From NCBI GenBank assembly GCA_012517025.1, contig JAAYVT010000357.1:1-10141 (forward strand): DNA of 10,141 nucleotides, written 5' to 3'. Position 1 is the stretch's first letter; each line of letters opens with the position of its first letter. The position numbers were made by a program, and so were the translations under genes. Source of the DNA: Phyllobacteriaceae bacterium (GTDB taxonomy: Bacteria > Pseudomonadota > Alphaproteobacteria > Rhizobiales > Ancalomicrobiaceae). Under the pieces are notes generated by a model. The model saw nothing but the letters and a program-made list of their open reading frames with translations, had not been told where the DNA came from and ran no database searches. Positions 1 to 6,137 of this stretch are shown here, piece after piece.

Positions 1-7
1 CGTCGAT

Positions 8-64
8 CGGGCGATTCTCCGCCCGGCGACGCGAGACTAGCCCTTTCGACCGGGCGGCGCGCCC
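8..64 (-). terminator. Two GC-rich hairpins after the TSUP gene (possible terminator)
   Basis: Just past the stop codon of the minus-strand transporter lie two short dyads. The first pairs GGGCG with CGCCC at 52-64 around a 3-base loop. The second pairs CGGGCG with CGCCCG at 8-25 around a 6-base loop. Neither is followed by a T-run on the minus strand, so a classical intrinsic terminator is not shown. In DNA this rich in GC, 5 to 6 bp stems also arise by chance. The position at a gene end is the main argument. The first 65 bases hold no gene I can support. Confidence 0.25.
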
Positions 65-65
65 C

Positions 66-833
66 TCACACCGGCAGCAGGAACGCCGCCGACATCGCCC
101 CGCCCCAGGCGAGCAGCGCCCCGCGCAGCCAACGCCGGTCGATGCGCAGCGCGATCGCCGCCCCGACCCAACCGCCGAGCACGGTTCCCGCGATCATCAA
201 CAGCGCGATCGGCCAGACCACGGCCCCGACCGAAACGAAGACCGCGACCGAGGCGCCGGTCATCGCCATGCCGAGGACGATCTTGAGCCCCGTCGCCAGC
301 CGCAGGTCGTCGACCCCGAAGGCCTGGAACGCCGCCACCATGGCTACGCCGCCGGCCGGGTTGAAGAAGCCGGTCAGCGCCGACACCAGCACCTGGACGA
401 CGCCGCGCCAGCCGACGAGATCGGCCGGATCGGCCATCGCCCACGCCTCGTCGGAGCGGGCGAGGTCGCGCAGATAAGGCGCGAACAGGAAGGCGAGCGT
501 CGCCGCGAGGATCATCCACGGCATCGCCCGTTCGAGCAGGTGATGCGGCGTCAGGATCATCAGACCGCCGCCGGCCGCACCGCCGATCACCGACAGCACC
601 GCCATCACCGCGACGGTGCGGGCATGCGGCGCCAGCACGTCGCGATACAGCATCGTGCCGCCGAGCAGGCCGCTCCAGGCGGCGACCGCGTTGGTGGCGG
701 CGGCGGTCGTCGGCGGCAGGCCGAGACCGAGCAACACGGGAAGCGTCACCAGCGACCCGCCGCCGGCGAGCGCGTTGACCACACCGGCGCCGACCGACGC
801 GGCGAGAAGAAGAACGACGTGCAGCGGATCCAT
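66..833 (-). CDS. TSUP/TauE-SafE family membrane transporter, 255 aa
   Basis: This is a polytopic inner-membrane protein of the TSUP (TauE/SafE, DUF81) family. Members export or import sulfite, sulfoacetate and other organic or sulfur anions, but the substrate here cannot be told. The N-terminal half has the family signature: VNALAGGGSLVTLPVLLGLG at residues 19-38, followed by a TAAATNA stretch at 43-49. The second half has a related repeat, GFFNPAGG at 155-162 and ATGLKIVLG at 180-188. Hydrophobic segments fill most of the length, with one hydrophilic loop near 121-140. 255 aa is normal for the family. I chose the ATG at 833 because GGAGG sits 5 bases upstream. An in-frame ATG at 923 would add a charged 30-residue tail with no membrane character. 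The gene is divergent from the amidotransferase, with a 402-base spacer. Family is secure, substrate unknown. Confidence 0.9.
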   Translation of the reverse strand: MDPLHVVLLLAASVGAGVVNALAGGGSLVTLPVLLGLGLPPTTAAATNAVAAWSGLLGGTMLYRDVLAPHARTVAVMAVLSVIGGAAGGGLMILTPHHLLERAMPWMILAATLAFLFAPYLRDLARSDEAWAMADPADLVGWRGVVQVLVSALTGFFNPAGGVAMVAAFQAFGVDDLRLATGLKIVLGMAMTGASVAVFVSVGAVVWPIALLMIAGTVLGGWVGAAIALRIDRRWLRGALLAWGGAMSAAFLLPV

Positions 834-1235
834 GGGCCCCTCCGACCTCGGGTTCGTGGCACGTCTGTAATTTCTCTCATTCACGGCGCATTTTGCTTCT
901 TTTCTTGCCGGAGATACGGGCATTTACGGAGGCTTTCATCCGCATGAACCACCCATTTCGGAAGAAATTGTTTTTTGAAATCGCGCCGGCACCGAACTCG
1001 CGCAATTCCATGCGTCGACGACGGCTTCTTGCCGCAACCGGGCGAGCCGACGGCGGCGCGGCACGTCGCTCTCGAGGATCACCCCGGCCGGAGAACGATT
1101 TTTCTCAACGAGCCGGCCGAACGAGGCGGCGCACCTTGTCGGATCGAGCGCGGAACTGTTCATTGGAAGCACCTCGGCAGAGGGCTCCGGCGCGCTCGGC
1201 GCCGCGAGAGGGGACGGGATTTCCGGGACGCGACG
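834..1235. other. 402-base divergent spacer with AT-rich island
   Basis: No convincing gene lies here. The part near 880-980 is clearly richer in A and T than the rest of the window, with T-runs at 969-976 and 892-905, and probably holds promoters for one or both flanking genes. I could not place a good -35/-10 pair. A perfect small dyad, ATTTC-GGAA-GAAAT, lies at 955-968. The half nearest the amidotransferase (about 985-1235) is GC-rich and open in several frames on both strands. Translations there are rich in arginine, with no recognisable domain, so I read it as non-coding leader. A shadowed small gene or remnant cannot be fully excluded. Confidence 0.6.
839..843 (-). promoter_or_regulatory. 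Ribosome binding site of the TSUP gene
   Basis: GGAGG on the minus strand, five bases before the ATG at 833. It decides the start against the longer reading from 923. Confidence 0.7.
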
Positions 1236-2036
1236 ATGTGTGAACTCCTCGGCATGAGCGCCAACGTGCCCACCGACATCCGCTTCTCCTTCGCCGGTCT
1301 CGCCCGGCGCGGCGGCGAGACCGGTCCGCACGCCGACGGCTGGGGCATCGCCTTCTACGAAGGCCGAGGCTGCCGCGCCTTCCACGATCCCGAGGCGAGC
1401 GCCCGCTCCGATCTGGCGCGATTGCTGCGCGCCTATCCGATCGCCAGCCGGGTGGTGATCGCGCACGTGCGGCGCGCCAATCGCGGCCGCGTCGCGCTGG
1501 AGAACACCCACCCGTTCGGCCGCGAGCTGTGGGGCCGACCGTGGACTTTCGCCCACAACGGCCAACTGAAGGGCGTGAAGAAGCTGCCGCTCGGCCGCCA
1601 TCGCCCGATCGGCACCACCGACAGCGAACACGCCTTCTGCTGGCTGCTCGGCGAGCTCGAACAGCGGTGGCGCGCCCTGCCCTCGCCCGGCCGGCTCGAC
1701 GCGGTGCTGCCGACCCTGTTCACCCGCCTCGGCGACCTCGGCGTCTTCAACGCGCTGATGAGCGACGGCCGCACGCTCTACGCCCACTGCGGCAAGCGCC
1801 TGTCGGTGATCACCCGGCGGGCGCCGTTCGGCCGCGCGACGCTGCTCGACGAGGACCTGCAGGTCGACTTCGCCGCCGAGACGACGGAGAAGGACGTGGT
1901 CAGCGTGGTGGCGACGCGACCGTTGACCCGCGACGAGGCATGGCGCGACCTCGCCCCCGGCGAGACGCTGGCGCTGCGCGACGGCGAGATCCACGACATC
2001 GGCCGCGCGCCACGACCGGAAGCTCCGAACCGTTGA
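1236..2036 (+). CDS. Class II glutamine amidotransferase, YafJ-like, 266 aa
   Basis: This is a free-standing class II (Ntn-type) glutamine amidotransferase domain of the YafJ/EgtC-like group (COG0121). Such domains hydrolyse a gamma-glutamyl amide. The acceptor or true substrate of the stand-alone proteins is mostly unknown. The protein begins MCELLGM, which places the nucleophile Cys at residue 2 for exposure after removal of Met. Other family elements are GGETGPHADGWGIAFY at 26-41, IAHVRRAN at 75-82, the ENTHPF segment at 89-94, FAHNGQL at 105-111 and TTDSEHAF at 127-134. No second catalytic domain is fused. 266 aa is normal (E. coli YafJ is about 255). The ATG at 1236 is fixed by the need for Cys2. 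Its Shine-Dalgarno is weak. The frame stays open upstream to 975, but that extension would bury the Cys. The glycosyltransferase follows on the same strand after 118 bases. Confidence 0.9.
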   Translation: MCELLGMSANVPTDIRFSFAGLARRGGETGPHADGWGIAFYEGRGCRAFHDPEASARSDLARLLRAYPIASRVVIAHVRRANRGRVALENTHPFGRELWGRPWTFAHNGQLKGVKKLPLGRHRPIGTTDSEHAFCWLLGELEQRWRALPSPGRLDAVLPTLFTRLGDLGVFNALMSDGRTLYAHCGKRLSVITRRAPFGRATLLDEDLQVDFAAETTEKDVVSVVATRPLTRDEAWRDLAPGETLALRDGEIHDIGRAPRPEAPNR

Positions 2037-2086
2037 CCATACGGCGGGATTCCCGACCGTCGCCGCATTTCCGCTCGCCACCCGGC

Positions 2087-2097
2087 GATAGAATGAA
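2087..2097 (+). promoter_or_regulatory. Possible -10 region upstream of the glycosyltransferase
   Basis: GATAGAATGAA holds TAGAAT, five of six matches to TATAAT, 58 bases before the ATG at 2155. No good -35 hexamer is found at the usual spacing. A near copy, GATAGACTGAA, lies ahead of the TTG-started gene at 9637-9647. The call is tentative. If it is real, the glycosyltransferase has its own promoter in the 118-base gap. Confidence 0.2.
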
Positions 2098-2154
2098 AGG
2101 CTCTGCCGACCGTCCCGGACACGCGCCGAACCCATCCGATTCGTGTTGCCGTCA

Positions 2155-3396
2155 ATGAACGCGCCCCCTGCCCTCGACGTCTTGATGATCGGCCCCCACC
2201 CGGTCGACGAAACCCGCATCGACGGCGGCGTCCAGGCCGCCGTGCACGGCCTCTGCCGCCGGCTGGTCGCGACCGGCGCGGTCGCGCGGCTGGAAGTGAT
2301 CGCGACGCCGCGGCGGGTCGGTGGGGTCGTCACCCACACCCGGGTCGGCGACGTCCCGGTCACCCACCTCACCGCGCCGTGGCGCTTCCTCGCCTCGTCG
2401 GTGTTGCACGTGCCGAAGATCCTCCGCGGTCTGCGCGGCTCGAAGCGACGGATCGTGCATCTCCACGGCTCCGGCTTGTTCGAGGCGGCGCTCCTCGTCG
2501 GGTGTCTCCTCCGGCGCGTCCCGGTGGTGTGGACGCTGCACGGCCTGACCGAGAAGGAGACCCGCGACGCCTGGCTTCGCGCGCCGTCGCCGACCGCCCG
2601 GCTGCGCCACCTCCTCTACGCCGTCTGCGAACGGCTGCAGCTGCGTCTGGCACAGTCGTTGATCGTCGATACCCCCTACGTAGCACGCGCCGTCGCCCGG
2701 CGTGCCCGCGCGGTGCCGGCGCCGATCCCCCAGGGCATCGACTTCGCCGAGTTCGCCGCCGCGCGCGCCGCCGAACGGCATGGCCGTCTGGTCGTCTCGG
2801 TCGGGGTGTTCCATCCGCGCAAGGGCCACGATCGGACGTTGGCCGCCTTCGCGCGCGTCGTCGCACGGTTCCCCGACGCTCGGCTCGAGCTGATCGGCAC
2901 GCTCGTCGACCCCGCCCATTTCGCCGAGCTCGAAGCATCGGTGCGTCGTCTCGGGCTCGCCGACGAAGTCCGCCTGCGCCCCGACCTGCCGCGCGCCGAG
3001 GTGCTCGACGCGCTCGGCCGGGCGCGGCTCTTCGCGCTCCATTCCCAGGAAGAATCGCAAGGGATCGCCGTCTGCGAGGCGATGGCGGCGGGGCTGCCGG
3101 TGGTGCTCACCCGCGCCGGCGGGTTGCCGGACGTCGTCGCCGACACCGGCGCCGGCCGGTTGGTCGACTTCGACGACGTCGAAGGATTCGCCGACGCCGT
3201 CGTCGAGCTGCTCGGCGACGATCGGGCGCGGGCGACCGCGAGCGCGGCGGCGATCGCCCGCGCTCGCGATTTCGATTGGTCGGACATCCTGCGCGGCGTC
3301 GTCGAGCGCTATCGGCTGGCGATCGCCGGCCGGCCGAACACCCGACTGCCCCACTATCCCGACGTCCGCTCGGCGCCGCCGTCAGCCGACGAGTAG
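2155..3396 (+). CDS. GT4-type glycosyltransferase (GT-B fold), 413 aa
   Basis: This is a cytoplasmic or membrane-associated retaining glycosyltransferase of the GT4 group, which moves a sugar from a nucleotide donor to a lipid-linked or glycan acceptor. The N-terminal acceptor domain has the glycine-rich loop DGGVQAAVHGL at 23-33 and VWTLHGL at 125-131. The C-terminal donor domain starts near 210 (VVSVGVFHPRKGHDR, with R222 and K223 in the usual phosphate-contact position). It carries the EX7E motif as E300 and E308 within HSQEESQGIAVCEAMAAGLP, then GGLPDVV at 322-328. Length and domain order are typical. The ATG at 2155 was chosen because homology-like sequence begins soon after. GTG (2143) and TTG (2146) codons lie just upstream in frame and no strong ribosome site separates them. 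The last 15 bases overlap the convergent aminotransferase. No sugar-synthesis or polymer-export genes are nearby, so donor and acceptor are unknown. Confidence 0.88.
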   Translation: MNAPPALDVLMIGPHPVDETRIDGGVQAAVHGLCRRLVATGAVARLEVIATPRRVGGVVTHTRVGDVPVTHLTAPWRFLASSVLHVPKILRGLRGSKRRIVHLHGSGLFEAALLVGCLLRRVPVVWTLHGLTEKETRDAWLRAPSPTARLRHLLYAVCERLQLRLAQSLIVDTPYVARAVARRARAVPAPIPQGIDFAEFAAARAAERHGRLVVSVGVFHPRKGHDRTLAAFARVVARFPDARLELIGTLVDPAHFAELEASVRRLGLADEVRLRPDLPRAEVLDALGRARLFALHSQEESQGIAVCEAMAAGLPVVLTRAGGLPDVVADTGAGRLVDFDDVEGFADAVVELLGDDRARATASAAAIARARDFDWSDILRGVVERYRLAIAGRPNTRLPHYPDVRSAPPSADE

Positions 3397-4761
3397 GTCG
3401 AGCGAGGCGGCGGCGCGATCGAGCGCCTTGGCGAAGGTGCCGACCATGTCGTCGACCTGCGCTTCGGTGATGATCATCGGCGGGCAGAAGGCGATCGATT
3501 CGCCCATCGCGCGGCTGATCACGCCCTCTTCCTGCAGGAAGTTGGCGACCATGCCGCCGAGCTTGCCGACCGGATCGAGCGCCGTCTTCGCCGCCTTGTC
3601 GACCACCAGCTCGACCGCCGCCACCAAACCGACGCCGCGCACCTCGCCGACCAGCGGGTGGCCGGAGAGCTCGCGCAGGCGCTTCTGCATGTGGGCGCCG
3701 ACGACGCGGGCGTTGTCGACGAGCCCCCGCTCGCGGATGATCGCGATGTTCTCCAGCGCCACCGCCGCGGCGACCGGGTGACCGCCGGCGGTGAAGCCGT
3801 GGCCGAGCGTGCCGATGCGGCCGGATTCCTCGGCAATCGGGCGATAGACGCTCTCGTCGATCATCAGGGCCGAGATCGGCAGATAGGACGAGGACAGCTG
3901 CTTCGAGCAGGTCAGCACGTTCGGCTTCATGCCGTAGGTCTGCGATCCCCAGAAATTGCCGGTCCGGCCGAAGCCGCAGATCACCTCGTCGGCGACCAGC
4001 AGGATGCCGTACTTCTGCAGCACCGCCTGGATCTTCTCCCAATAGGTCGCGGGCGGCACCACCACGCCGCCGGCGCCCATCACCGGCTCGCCGAACATCG
4101 CGCAGATGGTCTCCGGCCCCTCGGCCAGGATCATCGCCTCGAGGTCCTCGGCGCAGCGGGTGGCGAACGCCTCCTCGGTCTCGCCCGGACGGCCCTCGCG
4201 CCAGAAGTGCGGGCTCGAGGTGTGCAGCACGCCGTCGATCGGCAGATCGAAGGAGCGATGGTTGGCCGGCAGGCCGGTCAACGAGGCGGAGGCCAGCGTC
4301 ACCCCGTGATAGGCGCGGATGCGCGAAATGAACTTCTTGCGCTTCGGCTCACCCATGGCGTTGGCGCGATAACGCAGCAGCTTCATCACCGTGTCGTTGG
4401 CTTCCGAGCCCGAATTGGTGAAGAACACCTTCGACATCGGCACCGGCGCGAGCGAGATCAACTCGCCGGCGAGGTCGATCACCGGGCCTTGGCTCTTGTG
4501 ACCGAAGGTGTGGTAGAACGGCAACTGGCGCATCTGCTTGGTCGCCGCCTCGACCAGACGCGGCTCGGAGAAGCCGACGCCGACGCTCCACAAGCCCGCC
4601 ATCGCCTCGATGTAGCGCTTGCCATGGATGTCGTGGACGTAGATGCCCTCGCCGCGATCGATCACCAGCGGGCCGATCTCCTCGTGACGCACCGCGTTGG
4701 TGTAGCCGTGGAGATGATGTGCGACGTCGCGGGCTTCGGGAGAATTGGGCGCGTGGGTCAT
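3382..4761 (-). CDS. Class III PLP aminotransferase (omega-transaminase type), 459 aa
   Basis: This is a pyridoxal-phosphate fold-type I, class III aminotransferase of the omega-amino acid/polyamine:pyruvate type, usually annotated as 'aspartate aminotransferase family protein'. It likely moves an amino group from a terminal amine (beta-alanine, putrescine or a similar compound) to pyruvate or another keto acid, in the cytoplasm. Visible motifs are GLWSVGVGFSEP at 56-67, the cofactor phosphate-binding TNSGSEAND at 115-123, YHG at 151-153, LVADEVICGFGRTG at 255-268 with D258 contacting the PLP pyridine nitrogen, and the Schiff-base lysine K287 in TCSKQLSSSYLPIS. 459 aa is full length. The start is the ATG at 4761. 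An AAGGA lies about 12 bases upstream, rather far. The gene is downstream of pcs on the same strand, across 168 bases with two hairpins, and its end overlaps the glycosyltransferase end. The substrate cannot be settled from sequence. Confidence 0.9.
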   Translation of the reverse strand: MTHAPNSPEARDVAHHLHGYTNAVRHEEIGPLVIDRGEGIYVHDIHGKRYIEAMAGLWSVGVGFSEPRLVEAATKQMRQLPFYHTFGHKSQGPVIDLAGELISLAPVPMSKVFFTNSGSEANDTVMKLLRYRANAMGEPKRKKFISRIRAYHGVTLASASLTGLPANHRSFDLPIDGVLHTSSPHFWREGRPGETEEAFATRCAEDLEAMILAEGPETICAMFGEPVMGAGGVVVPPATYWEKIQAVLQKYGILLVADEVICGFGRTGNFWGSQTYGMKPNVLTCSKQLSSSYLPISALMIDESVYRPIAEESGRIGTLGHGFTAGGHPVAAAVALENIAIIRERGLVDNARVVGAHMQKRLRELSGHPLVGEVRGVGLVAAVELVVDKAAKTALDPVGKLGGMVANFLQEEGVISRAMGESIAFCPPMIITEAQVDDMVGTFAKALDRAAASLDLLVG

Positions 4762-4804
4762 GGATCGACGATGTCCTTCGACGGGAGGGGATGCGGGAAT
4801 GTGC

Positions 4805-4844
4805 GGGGATCCGTTCGCGAATCCGTCGGATACGCGGTATCCCC
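4805..4844 (-). other. 40-base interrupted hairpin before the aminotransferase
   Basis: The dyad reads GGGGAT / CGCG / ATCC, a GTC loop, then GGAT / CGCG / ATCCCC, with an A-A mismatch and an asymmetric internal loop (CCGTT against GT). It starts 44 bases upstream of the aminotransferase ATG and 86 bases after the pcs stop. It could be a leader RNA structure, a terminator of pcs readthrough, or an operator. Next to it at 4847-4854 is the palindrome CCTTAAGG. No T-run follows the stem on the minus strand. Confidence 0.35.
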
Positions 4845-4904
4845 GACCTTAAGGCCAAAATCGCGGCGATCCCACGCACTGCCGCATTTCTGATCACCGC
4901 TCGA

Positions 4905-4923
4905 CGCCGGGCTCGTCCCGGCG
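4905..4923. repeat. Perfect palindrome CGCCGGG-CTCGT-CCCGGCG after pcs
   Basis: A 7-bp GC stem with a 5-base loop begins 7 bases after the pcs stop codon. There is no T-run on either side. Cores of this kind (CCGGG, a short CTTGT or CTCGT loop, CCCGG) recur between genes in many alphaproteobacterial genomes, often at gene ends, so this may be one copy of a dispersed palindromic element that also ends or stabilises the pcs transcript. That link is from memory and is not shown by this window, where I found no second copy. Confidence 0.45.
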
Positions 4924-4929
4924 CCGTGC

Positions 4930-5646
4930 TCAGTCGTCCGCCCAGGGCGAATGACGGGCGAAGGGCAACGCCAGGAAATAGGCGCCGACCGCGAGAAACC
5001 CCAGCTTCACCGGCCAGCCGACCATCAGATCGGCGGCGATGGCGGCCGAGGCGAGGCCGAACCATGCCATCGTCACGGCGATCGTCACCACCCTGAGCTT
5101 CACCACCCGGAGCGGATGGACGAACACCACCGGCACGAACATGCCGATCGTGCCGGCGATCAGAACCGCCGCGCTCGCCCACCACGGCAGCCTCAGCACG
5201 AAGAGATAGAGCACCGCCACGTTCCAGATGGCGGGGAAGCCGCGAAACCAATAGTCGCGCGTCTTCATCGAATTGTCGGCGAAATAGAGGGTCGAGGCGA
5301 GCGTCACCACCAGACCGAGCCAAAACGACACCCGCTCCGGCATCAGATCCGACCGCCACAGCGCGATCACCGGCACCAGGACGTAGGTGAGGAAGTCGAC
5401 GACGAGGTCGAGCACCACGCCGTCGATGCGGGCGGCGGTCTCCGTCACCTTGGCGGCGCGGGCGAGCGTGCCGTCGACGCCGTCGATGAACAACGCCAGC
5501 CCGAGCCAGGCGAAACAAGCGGCGAAGTCGCGCTCGATCGCGGCATAGAGGGCGAGCAGCGCCACCGCCCCGCCCGACGCGGTGAAGAGGTGCACCGAAA
5601 AGCCGGCGGCGCGGCGCACCGACGGCGGCCTGTCGTCCCAGGTCAT
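4930..5646 (-). CDS. pcs: Phosphatidylcholine synthase, 238 aa
   Basis: Pcs condenses CDP-diacylglycerol with choline to give phosphatidylcholine and CMP in the inner membrane. This one-step route is found in rhizobia and other host-associated or related bacteria. The protein is a CDP-alcohol phosphotransferase with several membrane segments. Its active-site motif runs from D55 to D84: DG-x2-DG-x2-AR-x12-G-x3-D-x3-D (D55, D58, R63, G76, D80, D84). The x12 spacing, instead of the x8 of most CDP-alcohol phosphotransferases, is characteristic of Pcs and argues against phosphatidylserine or phosphatidylglycerophosphate synthase. 238 aa matches rhizobial Pcs (about 240). I chose the ATG at 5646. 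The open frame runs back to 5814, but that part is polar and arginine-rich and would overlap the small gene upstream. The ribosome site is weak (GAGGA, 13 bases away). Uptake of choline from outside is implied, but no transporter is seen here. Confidence 0.93.
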   Translation of the reverse strand: MTWDDRPPSVRRAAGFSVHLFTASGGAVALLALYAAIERDFAACFAWLGLALFIDGVDGTLARAAKVTETAARIDGVVLDLVVDFLTYVLVPVIALWRSDLMPERVSFWLGLVVTLASTLYFADNSMKTRDYWFRGFPAIWNVAVLYLFVLRLPWWASAAVLIAGTIGMFVPVVFVHPLRVVKLRVVTIAVTMAWFGLASAAIAADLMVGWPVKLGFLAVGAYFLALPFARHSPWADD

Positions 5647-5665
5647 GCGAACGTCCCGATCCTCG

Positions 5666-5685
5666 GGTCTTCCCCCCGGAAGGCC
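5666..5685 (-). other. Short hairpin just upstream of pcs
   Basis: On the minus strand GGCCTTCC and GGAAGACC pair around a GGGG loop with one mismatch, 20 bases before the pcs ATG. It could shape the leader of the pcs mRNA or end the transcript of the small gene at 5774. The rest of the 127-base gap shows nothing I can name. Confidence 0.2.
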
Positions 5686-5773
5686 TCGTCGATCGGTCAG
5701 AAAGCACGTCCCGCGCCGTCCGGCAACGCGGAGGACTGCGAAGGGCGCTCTCCCTCGACCAACGGATGGGGTC

Positions 5774-6025
5774 TCAGTCGACGACGACGCGGCGGCGAGT
5801 CGGTCCGAGCGCATCCTCGAAGGCGACCAGCACGGCGGAGAGCGACTTCATCTCCTCCGGAAATTCCTCGCGCATCCGCACGATCGCCGAGCGCACCAGC
5901 GGTTCGGCGATCGGATCGTGACGATAGATCACGACGGAGGTCGGCGCTTCCTGGTCGTCGAAGGTGACGGCGACGTCGGAGCCGATCAACGAGGTCAGGC
6001 GATCGATCATCCTGAGATGGGTCAT
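5774..6025 (-). CDS. Small conserved-looking hypothetical protein, 83 aa
   Basis: I do not recognise the family. The protein is soluble-looking, with no signal peptide or membrane segment. Residues 1-14 look helical (MTHLRMIDRLTSLI). A short beta-like stretch follows (SDVAVTFDD and TSVVIYRHD, 16-37), then a long amphipathic helix (LVRSAIVRMREEFPEEMKSL, 43-62) and a final segment to a basic and valine-rich end. The ATG at 6025 has GGAG 8 bases upstream, a good ribosome site. An upstream in-frame ATG at 6088 lacks this, and translation from it adds only arginine-rich sequence. The gene lies between glmS (112 bases upstream, with a hairpin between) and pcs (127 bases downstream). It reads as a real gene because of the ribosome site and balanced composition, not because of homology. 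Its role is unknown. Confidence 0.65.
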   Translation of the reverse strand: MTHLRMIDRLTSLIGSDVAVTFDDQEAPTSVVIYRHDPIAEPLVRSAIVRMREEFPEEMKSLSAVLVAFEDALGPTRRRVVVD

Positions 6026-6095
6026 GGCGTCGTCTCCGGCGCGGCTCCGGATCGGGGCCGCTCTCGCGAAACGATGCGGGAATCGCATGACGTTC

Positions 6096-6125
6096 GCGCG
6101 ACGGTGCCGCAGCGCACCATCGCGC
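6096..6125 (-). terminator. Hairpin after glmS, likely transcript end
   Basis: GCGCGA-x-GGTGC pairs with GCACC-x-TCGCGC around the loop CGCAGC. The one mismatch, C against A on the plus strand, becomes a U-G wobble in the minus-strand RNA, giving an unbroken 12-bp stem 12 bases past the glmS stop. That asymmetry supports an RNA structure of the glmS transcript. No U-run follows, so it may be a stability or Rho-related end rather than a classical intrinsic terminator. Confidence 0.5.
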
Positions 6126-6137
6126 CCCCGTCGCGGC

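Noticed and set aside
975..1235. 87-residue N-terminal extension of the amidotransferase
   Set aside because: The nucleophile Cys must be residue 2 after Met, so translation starts at 1236.
2037..2154. TTGACC at 2033-2038 as a -35 element
   Set aside because: No -10-like hexamer follows at 16 to 18 bases, and the sequence partly lies in the amidotransferase stop region.
936..2372. 478-residue minus-strand frame across the amidotransferase
   Set aside because: It is fully antisense to the amidotransferase over most of its length, with low-complexity Ala/Arg/Val-rich sequence. The part in the spacer (about 1163-936) shows no domain.
2152..3354. 400-residue minus-strand frame opposite the glycosyltransferase
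   Set aside because: It is a shadow frame. The sense strand carries the EX7E motif and domain order of a real GT4 protein.
3658..4893. 411-residue plus-strand frame opposite the aminotransferase
   Set aside because: The sense strand encodes a complete class III aminotransferase with all PLP residues. The antisense product has shadow composition.
5647..5814. 56-residue N-terminal extension of Pcs
   Set aside because: It is polar, overlaps the small upstream gene, and makes the protein longer than the family. The ATG at 5646 gives the normal length.
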